Of a stretch of 58,684 nucleotides of DNA, positions 12,002 to 21,227 are shown piece after piece. A program made the position numbers and the translations under genes. Location: NCBI RefSeq assembly GCF_902726545.1, contig NZ_CACVAD010000031.1:1-58684 (forward strand). The letters are read 5' to 3'. The stretch comes from Yersinia artesiana. GTDB lineage: Bacteria; Pseudomonadota; Gammaproteobacteria; Enterobacterales; Enterobacteriaceae. Under the pieces are notes generated by a model. That model worked only from the letters and a program-made list of their open reading frames with translations. It was not told where the DNA came from and did not search any database. Positions within the stretch are counted from its first letter, which is position 1, and each line of letters opens with the position of its first letter.

Positions 12002-12033
12002 GCCACCATGGGTGTCAAAGCCCACAGTGGCTT
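12000..12033. terminator. Hairpin between convergent pgpC and membrane-protein gene
   Basis: A stem AAGCCAC (12000-12006) / GTGGCTT (12027-12033) with an inner TGGG/CCCA pairing overlaps the last base of pgpC. It sits 15 bases from the end of the gene on the other strand. This is a probable bidirectional terminator with a poor T run. Confidence 0.5.
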
Positions 12034-12048
12034 ATTCGCCACATCACA

Positions 12049-13098
12049 CTAGTGAGTCACATCATTTTCGTGATGACCAAGCCGCCAGATCCGCTCAGCG
12101 TGTCGCCCCAGTAACCACAAACTGATGCCGAGCAACAGGAAGAAAATTGTTTTCGGCATTGCATCCCAGAAGAATTCAAAGAAACGGGTATACAAGTTGA
12201 TGGCCAAAAATGTCAGGCCAAAGCCGCGTAACATGGCATCATCGCGTTTTAACCCTAGCCAGATGGCCGCTGCTGCCGCGAGAGCAAACAATAAACTCCA
12301 ATGAAGCAGTTCAATTTGGCGTACTTGATACCAATGGTCGATATCGCCGTAATTACCAAAAATAGACAGTAGCCACAGGGCAATAAACAGATAAAGCAGC
12401 CCCATGGCCTGCGAAACCCGATCCAGCCGACGTGCAGCCAACTGCGGTTGTAGTGTCAATGCACTGGCGCAAAGCAGCAAGCCAAAGGCGATAAAGCGAA
12501 CAGGGTAGCTCATTCCCAACCAGTATGCGCCCCAACCGGACAGATAACCGGTTTCTGCGCCAAATGCATTCCCCAGTGACAGTAGAGCAAACAGCCACAC
12601 CAGTGGTGAGCGCCCAAACCAGCCAACCACCCCGTAAATCACTGTGCCAAGCAACAATAATACCGAGATGCGGCCACTGCCGTTATCCAGCCATTCGCCA
12701 AGTTGGCCGATAGCGGCGGCAGTAAAAATGACACCGAGGAACAGCACGGCCTCATTGCTATAGATTTTGCTGGCATCTTGTCGGCGGCGGTAAAACCCCC
12801 AGCTGTAACAGGCCGCAGCCAATATGCCGGTGACGGCCACTCGAACGGGGGGATCAAAACGGAAAAATTGGCTGATCCAGGCGAGCAGGAAGGTATCAGC
12901 CATCAAGCTGCCAATGGCGATGACCAGCGATGCCAGTGCTGCCAGAAAGGCGTAACCCGCCAATCTGCGCCAGTCGAAAGGTTGAATATCAATTTTCCCC
13001 AGTAAGTGCTGATGCTCGTCTGCGGGAATAACGCCTTCTTTGGCCCATCCATCAAGGGCTTTGCGTACAATGGCCGCATTCTTCTTGCTCAGCTTCAT
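12049..13098 (-). CDS. Multi-pass membrane protein, DUF2157-type
   Basis: A 349-residue protein of unknown function. A soluble N-terminus (KLSKKNAAIVRKALDGWAKE...HLLGKI, ~55 residues) is followed by about ten hydrophobic segments, the layout of DUF2157 proteins. The start at 13098 (MKLSKKNAAI) is chosen because GGAAG lies 7 bases upstream. The ATG 15 bases earlier has no ribosome-binding site. The final residues RRLGHHENDVTH carry several histidines. It stands between pgpC and tadA, which adjoin in E. coli, and is divergent from tadA. No partner gene hints at its role. Confidence 0.8.
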   Translation of the reverse strand: MKLSKKNAAIVRKALDGWAKEGVIPADEHQHLLGKIDIQPFDWRRLAGYAFLAALASLVIAIGSLMADTFLLAWISQFFRFDPPVRVAVTGILAAACYSWGFYRRRQDASKIYSNEAVLFLGVIFTAAAIGQLGEWLDNGSGRISVLLLLGTVIYGVVGWFGRSPLVWLFALLSLGNAFGAETGYLSGWGAYWLGMSYPVRFIAFGLLLCASALTLQPQLAARRLDRVSQAMGLLYLFIALWLLSIFGNYGDIDHWYQVRQIELLHWSLLFALAAAAAIWLGLKRDDAMLRGFGLTFLAINLYTRFFEFFWDAMPKTIFFLLLGISLWLLGRHAERIWRLGHHENDVTH

Positions 13099-13216
13099 AT
13101 TTTTGGCTTCCATATCGAGTTATTTATGATTTACATCGGGAATGGTTCTTACCCTGTCGAAACATTAACCGAACATTATGCATTGAGCTACTTTATAGTG
13201 AATTTAGTGGGTATAG

Positions 13217-13812
<596 letters not shown>

Positions 13813-13813
<1 letters not shown>

Positions 13814-13825
13814 GTTTTTAAACTC
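13813..13825 (+). repeat. Target-site duplication, left copy
   Basis: AGTTTTTAAACTC, which overlaps the tadA stop, is repeated with one mismatch as AGTTCTTAAACTC at 13994-14006. The two copies flank the 168-base palindromic element exactly. The sequence is itself a palindrome, so the target was probably a hairpin after tadA. Confidence 0.65.
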
Positions 13826-13993
13826 AGAGGTTAATGACAAACTTCCCGCAGTGGTGAAAACAGGCAGATCGTAAAGACGCCGTAAACCCATCCCTGGGGG
13901 CTCGAGCCGCGCCATCCCTGGCGCGGACGCTTTACTCTTCTACCTGTCTTCACCAGCCAAGATCGAGTGTTCGAGGTTTTTCAACAGCGGATA
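13826..13993 (+). mobile_element. YPAL-like palindromic miniature element, copy A
   Basis: A 168-base element whose reverse complement recurs at 35643-35806 with about 85-90% identity by eye in the core. Its two arms form an imperfect inverted repeat, with CAGGCAGATCGTAAAGACGC on one side and the matching CAGGTAGAAGAGTAAAGCGT read from the other strand. The centre is ggggctcgagccgcgcc. The size and palindromic layout match the non-coding Yersinia palindromic elements (YPAL) described in yersiniae, from memory; the family name needs an alignment. There is no coding capacity. It is flanked by 13-base direct repeats, and lies between tadA and the 3' end of mltF. Confidence 0.75.
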
Positions 13994-14006
13994 AGTTCTT
14001 AAACTC
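13994..14006 (+). repeat. Target-site duplication, right copy
   Basis: AGTTCTTAAACTC, one mismatch from the copy at 13813-13825, ends 2 bases before the mltF stop codon on the other strand. Confidence 0.6.
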
Positions 14007-14007
14007 T

Positions 14008-15468
14008 CTAATTATTGATTGACCAGCCGGGGCCAACCACCGGATAAGCTTTGCCGAGTTCTGCTTCAATCGCGGCGTGCTGTGCTGCTTTTTTCTCTTT
14101 TTCCTGCAAATAACCCACCAGACTGACCTGATAGCGGCGGATGTTTTCGACGTAGTTATAGGCTTCGTGACCGCGAGCATAGCCATAAGTGGTGCTTGGG
14201 TAGTAGCGCTTTTGACTCAACATAGGTAGCCGCATTTTGACGTCAACCCAACTGTCCGGATTGCCATTCTGGTTTTTGGTCAACTTGCGGGCATCGAGCA
14301 TATGGCCGTAACCCAGATTATATGCCGCCAGTGCGAACCAGATTCGTTCATCTTCGGGAATGGTATCTGGTACCTTTTGCATCAACCGCTGTAAGTAAAC
14401 CGAACCGCCTCTAATGCTTTCCTCTGGATCAACCCGGTCTTTGACGCCCAAACCACTTGCGGTGGCTCGCGTGAGCATCATCAGGCCACGTACCCCCGTG
14501 GGGGAGGTGGCTTGTGGATTCCAATGGGATTCCTGATAAGAGATGGCAGCCAGTAACTTCCAGTCGATTTCACCGGCATGTTTTTCAAATAATGGCTGGA
14601 AAGAGGGTAGAACATTGTCGATGGCGGACAGGAATGTTTTCGTATCGACATAATCAAAACTGCCGACATGACCCAGATATTTTTCCTCCAGACGCGCCAA
14701 ACTGCCGTCTTCTACCATTTCACTGTAGAAATCAAGCATCGCCGCATACAGGCTGTCATCATGGTTTTGTTGGAAATACCAGGTCACCGGCTCTTCATCC
14801 GTGACATCAAAAGCCACTGCCAATTGCGGATGGATACGTTGCAGCAGAGCAATGGTGACCGAATCGCCAAGGGTATAATCGAGTTTGCCATCCGCGACCT
14901 GCTCCAGTAACTCTTTTCCTGAGCGATCGACAGACGACCCCCAGTTCAGATCCGGATATTTGGTCTGTTTAAGTTGTTTTAATGTGGTCATATGGGCCGA
15001 ACCGGAGGCCACAATCAGTTGCCCTTTCAGATCACTGAATGACTTTGGTCGTGGAGAACCCAGCCGGTAGACCAATTGTTGCGACACAGAATAATAGGCA
15101 GGGCCAGTGCGCGCCCGGTTAAGACGTTCACTGTTATAAATCAGCCCGGCAGCAATTATGTCTGCATCATCACTATCTAAAGTATCAAACAGATCGTTGA
15201 TATTATGACGCGGGGTCATCACCAGCTTAACCCCCAGATAGTCAGCAAAACGTTTTGCCAGCTCATAGTCGAGACCGGAAGGGCCATCCTTTCCGGTGGT
15301 GTAGATAAGCGGTGAACTTATTGTGCTAACTCGCAGTTCACCACGGGCTTTTATACGGTCAAGTTGCCCCTCTTGGCCATTACGCCAAGGAATATTGGGC
15401 CACAGTGCAAGGGCCAGAAGTAAGGCAACTACACCGATGACAAAGTAATTTAATTTTATGCGCGTCAA
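14008..15468 (-). CDS. mltF: Membrane-bound lytic murein transglycosylase F
   Basis: A 486-residue outer-membrane-associated enzyme that cleaves the MurNAc-GlcNAc bond of peptidoglycan to 1,6-anhydro ends. An N-terminal hydrophobic segment (residues ~8-25) serves as signal or anchor. A periplasmic solute-binding-like regulatory module (~40-265) follows, starting [14 protein letters not shown]. The lytic transglycosylase domain (~290-460) has the catalytic glutamate in [17 protein letters not shown] and the GVRGLMML and [13 protein letters not shown] motifs. It is divergent from purL, as in E. coli. Low-molecular-weight muropeptides released by such enzymes feed the MurQ recycling route encoded upstream. 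Confidence 0.95.
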   Translation of the reverse strand: MTRIKLNYFVIGVVALLLALALWPNIPWRNGQEGQLDRIKARGELRVSTISSPLIYTTGKDGPSGLDYELAKRFADYLGVKLVMTPRHNINDLFDTLDSDDADIIAAGLIYNSERLNRARTGPAYYSVSQQLVYRLGSPRPKSFSDLKGQLIVASGSAHMTTLKQLKQTKYPDLNWGSSVDRSGKELLEQVADGKLDYTLGDSVTIALLQRIHPQLAVAFDVTDEEPVTWYFQQNHDDSLYAAMLDFYSEMVEDGSLARLEEKYLGHVGSFDYVDTKTFLSAIDNVLPSFQPLFEKHAGEIDWKLLAAISYQESHWNPQATSPTGVRGLMMLTRATASGLGVKDRVDPEESIRGGSVYLQRLMQKVPDTIPEDERIWFALAAYNLGYGHMLDARKLTKNQNGNPDSWVDVKMRLPMLSQKRYYPSTTYGYARGHEAYNYVENIRRYQVSLVGYLQEKEKKAAQHAAIEAELGKAYPVVGPGWSINN

Positions 15469-15654
15469 ATAGTTATCTCTCGGCAGCGCTCTTTATAGAT
15501 GTGTCGTGAAGCTGAAATCGACATGGTTAAATCCCCAGTGGAGTGGCATTTTGCGCAACAATTCGTCAGTGTGCAACTTTATTGCGAGCTTATTTATTCC
15601 GTATTCACCTTCTTAAGATAACGACACTTTCTGATGCAATTATTAATAATAGCT

Positions 15655-15693
15655 ACGCAAACGGTTTCGTCGGCGGCTCAGATTCACTATAAT
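15655..15693 (+). promoter_or_regulatory. purL promoter with PurR box
   Basis: ACGCAAACGGTTTCGT (15655-15670) matches the PurR operator consensus ANGCAANCGNTTNCNT at every fixed position. A TATAAT -10 box lies at 15688-15693, so the operator overlaps the -35 region and would block initiation when purines are plentiful. The rest of the 314-base mltF-purL gap (15469-15654, 15694-15782) holds no gene. Confidence 0.88.
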
Positions 15694-15782
15694 GGCGCGC
15701 GTTTTCCCCTGTTTTGCGCCAATGAGTGCTGCGCCCAATGAAGTGCTGTTCCAGTCGCTTCGAAGAGAGAGAAACTTAGATT

Positions 15783-18700
15783 ATGGAAATACTGCGTGGT
15801 TCGCCCGCTTTGTCGGCTTTTCGCATTACCAAACTGCTGTCCCGTTGCCAGGATGCTCATCTGCCAGTAGATGATATCTATGCAGAATATGTTCACTTTG
15901 CCGATGTTAGCGCCCCATTGAGTGCTGACGAACACGCCAGACTCCAGCGGCTGCTACAGTATGGGCCATCTCTCCCCGAACATGCGCCACAAGGGCGTTT
16001 ACTGCTGGTTACCCCAAGGCCAGGCACTATTTCTCCGTGGTCTTCCAAAGCAACAGATATTGCTCACAATTGTGCATTACCACAGGTGCTGCGCCTCGAG
16101 CGCGGTCTGGCTTTCTATATACAAGGCCCGAACCTGACTGAATCTCAATGGCAACAATTATCGGCACTGCTGCATGACCGCATGATGGAAACGGTCTTTA
16201 CTGATTTGCAGCAAGCCGGGCAACTGTTTTCTCACCACCAGCCAGCCCCGGTGCAACGGGTGGATATTCTGGCGCAGGGCCGCAGTGCACTGGAGCAGGC
16301 CAATATTAAATTAGGTCTGGCACTGGCTCCAGATGAAATTGATTATCTGCTGACCGCCTTTACTGGCCTGGGGCGCAACCCGACAGATATTGAGCTGTAT
16401 ATGTTTGCTCAGGCCAACTCTGAGCATTGCCGCCATAAGATTTTTAATGCGGATTGGAAAATTGATGGTGTTGACCAGCCTAAGTCGCTGTTTAAGATGA
16501 TCAAAAACACCTTTGAACATACACCGGATTACGTGCTGTCTGCTTATAAAGACAATGCCGCGGTGATGGAAGGTTCTCAGGTTGGGCGCTTCTTTGCTGC
16601 GCCAGAAAATGGTGTTTATGGCTACCATCAGGAAGAGGCACATATCCTGATGAAAGTTGAAACTCACAACCACCCGACGGCGATATCGCCGTGGCCGGGG
16701 GCGGCTACCGGCTCTGGCGGGGAAATCCGTGATGAAGGTGCTACCGGGCGTGGTGCCAAGCCGAAAGCCGGGTTGGTGGGGTTCTCTGTATCTAACTTGC
16801 GTATCCCCGGTTTTGAACAGCCGTGGGAAGAGAATTTCGGTAAGCCGGATCGCATAGTGACGGCGCTGGACATCATGACCGAAGGCCCATTGGGTGGCGC
16901 GGCATTTAACAATGAATTTGGTCGTCCGGCACTGCTGGGTTATTTCCGTACCTATGAAGAGCGCGTGAACAGCCATAATGGCACTGAGTTACGCGGCTAC
17001 CATAAGCCGATTATGTTAGCGGGCGGAATTGGTAATATCCGCGCGAATCATGTGCAGAAAGGCGAAATTACCGTCGGTGCCAAACTGGTGGTGCTTGGCG
17101 GCCCATCAATGAATATTGGTTTGGGGGGCGGTGCTGCTTCTTCCATGACATCCGGTCAATCTGATGCCGATCTGGATTTTGCTTCGGTACAGCGCGATAA
17201 CCCGGAAATGGAGCGCCGCTGTCAGGAAGTGATTGATCGCTGCTGGCAGTTGGGTGACCACAACCCAATTCTGTTTATTCATGATGTCGGCGCGGGCGGT
17301 TTGTCCAACGCCATGCCGGAGTTGGTGAGCGATGGTGGCCGTGGTGGTCGCTTTGAACTGCGCGATATCCTCAATGACGAACCGGGCATGAGCCCGCTGG
17401 AAGTGTGGTGTAACGAATCCCAGGAGCGCTATGTTCTGGCTGTTGCTCCTGCGCAAATGGCACAATTTGCAGAAATTTGCCGCCGTGAACGCGCGCCATA
17501 TGCTGTTATCGGTGAAGCCACGGAAGAAAAACATCTGACCCTGAATGACCGCCATTTCGACAATCAGCCGATTGATATGCCGCTGGATGTGCTGTTGGGT
17601 AAAACACCGAAAATGCTGCGTGATGTCACCCGTCTACAGGCGAAAGGTGAGGCATTGCAACGGGCTGAAATCAGCATTGCTGATGCAGTGAAACGTGTTA
17701 TGCATTTACCAACAGTTGCCGAGAAAACCTTCTTGATAACCATTGGTGACCGCACTGTAACTGGTATGGTAACCCGTGATCAGATGGTTGGCCCATGGCA
17801 GATTCCGGTAGCTGACTGCGCAGTAACCAGCGCCAGTCTGGACAGTTATTATGGCGAAGCTATGTCACTGGGCGAACGTGCGCCAGTGGCCTTGTTGGAT
17901 TTCGCCGCTTCTGCTCGCTTGGCCGTCGGCGAAGCTTTGACCAATATTGCGGCGACTCAAATTGGCGAACTTAAGCGCATTAAGCTGTCGGCTAACTGGA
18001 TGTCCGCAGCGGGTCACCCCGGTGAAGATGCCGGTTTGTATGACGCGGTACGTGCAGTCGGTGAAGAGTTATGTCCTGCACTGGAAATTACCATTCCAGT
18101 GGGTAAAGACTCCATGTCGATGAAGACCCGTTGGCAGGAAGGTGGCGAGCAGCGTGAAATGACCTCGCCGCTCTCCTTGGTGATTACGGCTTTTGCCCGT
18201 ATCGAAGATGTTCGCCACACCGTGACGCCACAGCTGCGCACCGATAAAGGTGATAATGCGCTGCTGCTGATTGATTTGGGCGCGGGCCATAATGCGCTGG
18301 GTGCTACGGCGTTGACTCAGGTTTATCGCCAGCTAGGGGATAAACCGGCAGATGTGCGCGATGTGCAACAGCTGGCTGGTTTCTTCAACGCGATGCAGCG
18401 TTTAGTTGCTGATCAGGCCTTATTGGCCTATCACGACCGCTCTGACGGCGGCCTGTTAGTGACACTGGCTGAAATGGCTTTTGCTGGTCATTGTGGTGTG
18501 GAAGTCGATATTCAATCCTTGGGTGATGATGCGCTGGCTGCCTTGTTTAACGAGGAGTTGGGGGCCGTTATTCAGGTGCAGGCCGAGCAGCGCGCCGCAG
18601 TGGAAAAAGTGCTGGCAGACCATGGTCTGGCGAATTGTACCCACTATCTGGGCCGCGCTGTTGAGGGGGATGTTTTTGACATCCGCAGTGGCACTGATGG

Positions 18701-19673
18701 GGTATACAGCGAAAAACGCAGTACCTTGCGCTTATGGTGGGCGGAAACCACCTGGCAGATGCAGCGGTTACGCGATAACCCAGATTGCGCCGATCAAGAG
18801 CATCAGGCGAAACAGGATGAACGTGATCCTGGCTTAAATGTGAAACTGACCTTTGATCCGGCAGAAGATATCGCCGCACCTTACATCATCAAGCAAGTGC
18901 GACCAAAAGTGGCCGTGCTACGTGAGCAAGGGGTTAACTCTCACGTCGAGATGGCTGCCGCTTTCCACCGCGCTGGTTTTGATGCAGTTGATGTGCATAT
19001 GAGCGACTTGCTGGCAGGGCGTACTGATTTGCAATCCTTCCAGACCTTAGTGGCTTGCGGTGGTTTCTCTTACGGTGACGTGCTGGGGGCGGGCGAAGGT
19101 TGGGCGAAGTCTATTTTGTTCAATGATCGGGTACGTGATGAGTTTGAAGCATTCTTCCATCGTCCTGAAACATTGGCATTGGGCGTGTGTAATGGCTGTC
19201 AGATGATGTCTAATCTGCGCGAGCTGATTCCGGGCGCTGAGCACTGGCCACGTTTTGTCCGCAATCTGTCTGATCGTTTTGAAGCACGTTTCAGTCTGGT
19301 TGAAGTGACAAACAGCCCATCACTGTTTATGCAGGATATGGCGGGTTCACGGATGCCAATTGCTGTTTCACATGGTGAAGGGCGAGTTGAAGTGCGTGAT
19401 GCCGCGCATCTTGCGACACTGGAGCAAAGCAATTTGGTGGCGTTACGCTTTGTGAATAACTACGGTGTCGTGACCGAGCAGTATCCGGCTAACCCGAATG
19501 GTTCTGCTAACGGCATCACGGCGGTAACCAGTGCTAGCGGGCGGGCTACGGTAATGATGCCGCATCCTGAGCGCGTTTTCCGCACTGTCAGTAACTCATG
19601 GCATCCAGAAGAGTGGGGCGAAGATAGCCCGTGGATGCGTATGTTCCGTAATGCGCGTAAGCAATTGGGCTAA
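15783..19673 (+). CDS. purL: Phosphoribosylformylglycinamidine synthase PurL
   Basis: A 1296-residue ATP-dependent amidotransferase for the fourth step of purine synthesis, converting FGAR plus glutamine to FGAM. The N-terminal domain (~1-140) is followed by the FGAM synthase domains with [17 protein letters not shown]-type and [19 protein letters not shown] motifs (~297-315), and a repeated AIRS-like half including [13 protein letters not shown]. The C-terminal class I glutaminase domain (~1040-1296) has the catalytic Cys in [13 protein letters not shown] and the His/Glu pair near [10 protein letters not shown]. The length is within one residue of E. coli PurL. It is monocistronic, with a PurR box before it and a terminator after it. 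Confidence 0.98.
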   Translation: MEILRGSPALSAFRITKLLSRCQDAHLPVDDIYAEYVHFADVSAPLSADEHARLQRLLQYGPSLPEHAPQGRLLLVTPRPGTISPWSSKATDIAHNCALPQVLRLERGLAFYIQGPNLTESQWQQLSALLHDRMMETVFTDLQQAGQLFSHHQPAPVQRVDILAQGRSALEQANIKLGLALAPDEIDYLLTAFTGLGRNPTDIELYMFAQANSEHCRHKIFNADWKIDGVDQPKSLFKMIKNTFEHTPDYVLSAYKDNAAVMEGSQVGRFFAAPENGVYGYHQEEAHILMKVETHNHPTAISPWPGAATGSGGEIRDEGATGRGAKPKAGLVGFSVSNLRIPGFEQPWEENFGKPDRIVTALDIMTEGPLGGAAFNNEFGRPALLGYFRTYEERVNSHNGTELRGYHKPIMLAGGIGNIRANHVQKGEITVGAKLVVLGGPSMNIGLGGGAASSMTSGQSDADLDFASVQRDNPEMERRCQEVIDRCWQLGDHNPILFIHDVGAGGLSNAMPELVSDGGRGGRFELRDILNDEPGMSPLEVWCNESQERYVLAVAPAQMAQFAEICRRERAPYAVIGEATEEKHLTLNDRHFDNQPIDMPLDVLLGKTPKMLRDVTRLQAKGEALQRAEISIADAVKRVMHLPTVAEKTFLITIGDRTVTGMVTRDQMVGPWQIPVADCAVTSASLDSYYGEAMSLGERAPVALLDFAASARLAVGEALTNIAATQIGELKRIKLSANWMSAAGHPGEDAGLYDAVRAVGEELCPALEITIPVGKDSMSMKTRWQEGGEQREMTSPLSLVITAFARIEDVRHTVTPQLRTDKGDNALLLIDLGAGHNALGATALTQVYRQLGDKPADVRDVQQLAGFFNAMQRLVADQALLAYHDRSDGGLLVTLAEMAFAGHCGVEVDIQSLGDDALAALFNEELGAVIQVQAEQRAAVEKVLADHGLANCTHYLGRAVEGDVFDIRSGTDGVYSEKRSTLRLWWAETTWQMQRLRDNPDCADQEHQAKQDERDPGLNVKLTFDPAEDIAAPYIIKQVRPKVAVLREQGVNSHVEMAAAFHRAGFDAVDVHMSDLLAGRTDLQSFQTLVACGGFSYGDVLGAGEGWAKSILFNDRVRDEFEAFFHRPETLALGVCNGCQMMSNLRELIPGAEHWPRFVRNLSDRFEARFSLVEVTNSPSLFMQDMAGSRMPIAVSHGEGRVEVRDAAHLATLEQSNLVALRFVNNYGVVTEQYPANPNGSANGITAVTSASGRATVMMPHPERVFRTVSNSWHPEEWGEDSPWMRMFRNARKQLG

Positions 19674-19698
19674 GTTAATTTGTTTTGAATATGACAGC

Positions 19699-19727
19699 AG
19701 GGGCATCGGATGATGCCCCTTTCTTTT
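19699..19727 (+). terminator. Intrinsic terminator after purL
   Basis: A 9-bp perfect stem AGGGGCATC/GATGCCCCT with loop GGAT, followed by TTTCTTTT. Confidence 0.9.
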
Positions 19728-19745
19728 ATTAGGCTGTTTTCACTA

Positions 19746-20192
19746 TTATTTAAATATTAGTGGAAAAATCTTTTTAGCTGATACTTTCTCACTATTATAA
19801 ACTTCTACAACCAGATCGTAATCTCCGGGAGTTATATTCTCCAGGGTTAAGTCTATCTTTTTTGAATCTTGATTAATAAATCCGGATGTTTCATGGAAAA
19901 TAGTGCTGTCATCATTTATTAGATAAATATAATAACTGACAAACTCAGTTGAGCTTAGGATAAAAGAAACATAATTTTTCTTATTAGTGAGATGATAATT
20001 ATATTGGAAGTCGTTCACCTCAAATTGAGGTGAGGCTGGGGCTTCTGCATCATGAAGATGAGCTATTTTCTGTATGCCTTCTCGCATCGAGTTGGGTGAC
20101 ATTAATAATGTATGTGTTACGGCATATATGCTCTGGATATTGATTAAAAAAATTAGAGTTACTGCGGCGAGTATTTTGTTTGTCGCGTTCAT
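19746..20192 (-). CDS. Small secreted protein of unknown function
   Basis: A 148-residue protein that I do not recognise. An N-terminal signal peptide (MNATNKILAAVTLIFLINIQSIYA, cut after IYA at about residue 24) predicts export. The mature part is polar, without cysteine, and its second half looks like one small beta-sandwich (VSFILSSTEFVSYYIYLIN ... ITPGDYDLVVEVYN). The GDYDLVVEVYN end resembles the last strands of Ig-like or pre-peptidase-C-type beta domains, but this is only a resemblance. The gene is AT-rich compared with purL and glrK, and it lies between purL and glmY where E. coli has no gene. Both traits suggest later acquisition. No partner gene is adjacent. Confidence 0.7.
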   Translation of the reverse strand: MNATNKILAAVTLIFLINIQSIYAVTHTLLMSPNSMREGIQKIAHLHDAEAPASPQFEVNDFQYNYHLTNKKNYVSFILSSTEFVSYYIYLINDDSTIFHETSGFINQDSKKIDLTLENITPGDYDLVVEVYNSEKVSAKKIFPLIFK

Positions 20193-20449
20193 ATAGACCT
20201 CGATGTCATTTTTTAAGTATCGTGGGTTATTGTTTTTTGCATTAAAAATGCAATTTTTTATTTTCTTGTTATAGGGTTTTCCTTCTATCCAGAATGGGGT
20301 ATTTGTCGTAGTGATAAAATTTCATAATTTATAACGTGATGATAATTTCAACAGTATCACTGCGTGGTGTGGTTGGTAGTGGTAAAGACAATGAATAAAA
20401 TAATAAAACCTCACATTTAACTAATTGATTTTAAATATTTTTATTATTT

Positions 20450-20562
20450 TGTCGGTAAATTGCGACAATGACACTTGATTCTGTCTCAAAAAGGAGACAT
20501 TTATATTTTTGATTTATAAGGATTTTATTTTAACGGGAGCTGGGTGTCGGGAAACAGCGACA
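20450..20562 (+). promoter_or_regulatory. Three GlrR binding sites upstream of glmY
   Basis: Three copies fit TGTC-N10-GACA exactly: 20450-20467, 20482-20499 and 20545-20562. This is the binding motif of the response regulator GlrR (QseF), encoded 3 kb downstream in this window. They lie about 110-220 bases before the sigma54 promoter, the usual distance for an enhancer-binding protein. The stretch 20193-20449 before them is AT-rich and shows no gene. Confidence 0.9.
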
Positions 20563-20637
20563 GAATGTGGTTGAATCACTTGGTTTGATCAGAACTCGGG
20601 TGGGAGCAAGGCGCGGTTATAATTTATTTTAATTTAA

Positions 20638-20650
20638 TATCAATTGGTTG
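20638..20650 (+). promoter_or_regulatory. IHF site between GlrR sites and glmY promoter
   Basis: TATCAATTGGTTG matches the IHF consensus WATCAANNNNTTR at every position. It lies between the enhancer sites and the promoter, where IHF bending would bring GlrR to sigma54 polymerase. Confidence 0.8.
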
Positions 20651-20667
20651 GGATTTGTTTTTGAAAC

Positions 20668-20685
20668 TTGGCACGCAAGCTGCAT
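20668..20685 (+). promoter_or_regulatory. Sigma54 promoter of glmY
   Basis: TTGGCACGCAAGCTGCAT has GG at 20670-20671 and GC at 20682-20683 with the strict 10-base spacing of -24/-12 promoters. The predicted start is at about 20695-20696. I see no good overlapping sigma70 -10 box, which fits published work reporting that Yersinia glmY depends on sigma54. Confidence 0.9.
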
Positions 20686-20695
20686 TATCATTTAC

Positions 20696-20895
20696 AGTTG
20701 CTCATTCACCTCTTTATGATAGTCCCGCTGTAAAGCGGAATATGCACTTCATAAGCCATCGAATGATGCCTAAGACTGGTACCTATCGTCCACCCAAACC
20801 GATATCGTGTGAATGCACATATCAAACATCGGACGACACGTTGAGTGAGGTGCCGCCTATGTCCTGCTGTGATGAGTAGTTCATCAATTTTGGAC
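20696..20895 (+). ncRNA. glmY: GlmY small regulatory RNA
   Basis: This RNA is a decoy for the adaptor RapZ. It protects its homologue GlmZ from processing, which raises glucosamine 6-phosphate synthase (GlmS). The family-defining stretches are present: AGTTGCTCATTCACC at the 5' end, CCTATCGTCCACCC in the middle, and CACGTTGAGTGAGGTGCC near the 3' part. It starts one or two bases after the sigma54-predicted position and lies upstream of glrK as in other enterobacteria. The 3' end is uncertain. The known length of ~184 nt in E. coli would end near 20880, close to hairpin TGATGA-GTAGT-TCATCA, but the first GC-rich hairpin is at 20987-21007. Confidence 0.9.
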
Positions 20896-20986
20896 ATGTC
20901 TGGATGCTATTCGTCTCACCCTCCCGATGATTGCCTCGGCTTCATCAAACTGGAGACGATGTTTAAGGGCATCCACATATTTTGCG

Positions 20987-21007
20987 ACGGGGCATTTATT
21001 GCCCCGT
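20987..21007 (+). terminator. GC-rich hairpin downstream of glmY
   Basis: An 8-bp perfect stem ACGGGGCA/TGCCCCGT with loop TTTAT. The following TGTCACATTT has few consecutive Ts, so it may be a weak terminator or a 3'-end-stabilising hairpin for a longer GlmY transcript. Confidence 0.45.
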
Positions 21008-21099
21008 TGTCACATTTAAAGTTCTCCATTTTCACTGCAACTGATGATAAAAGCAGGTCTGATGATGATTCTGACGATAATGGACAAACAGCCTTAATG

Positions 21100-21135
21100 A
21101 AAAGCACTTAGCTTAAAGCCAAGTGCTTTTTTTTT
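21100..21135 (+). terminator. Strong intrinsic terminator before glrK
   Basis: A 10-bp stem AAAAGCACTT/AAGTGCTTTT with an 11-base loop, followed by nine Ts in all. It is stronger than any hairpin closer to glmY. It ends either read-through from glmY or a separate short transcript, and it sits 92 bases before glrK. Confidence 0.9.
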
Positions 21136-21227
21136 ATCTCTACTCTGGTTAGAGCATGTAAATTGAGAGCAGGGATTGTAATCCTGGCAAAGTCAGTTAG
21201 CATCACAACAGAATGATAGGTAATGAG

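Noticed and set aside
16311-16976. Long antisense frames inside purL (also in lepA, hscA, yfhM, glyA, iscS)
   Set aside because: They lie wholly opposite conserved coding sequence, have no recognisable domains, and arise from codon bias of the sense gene.
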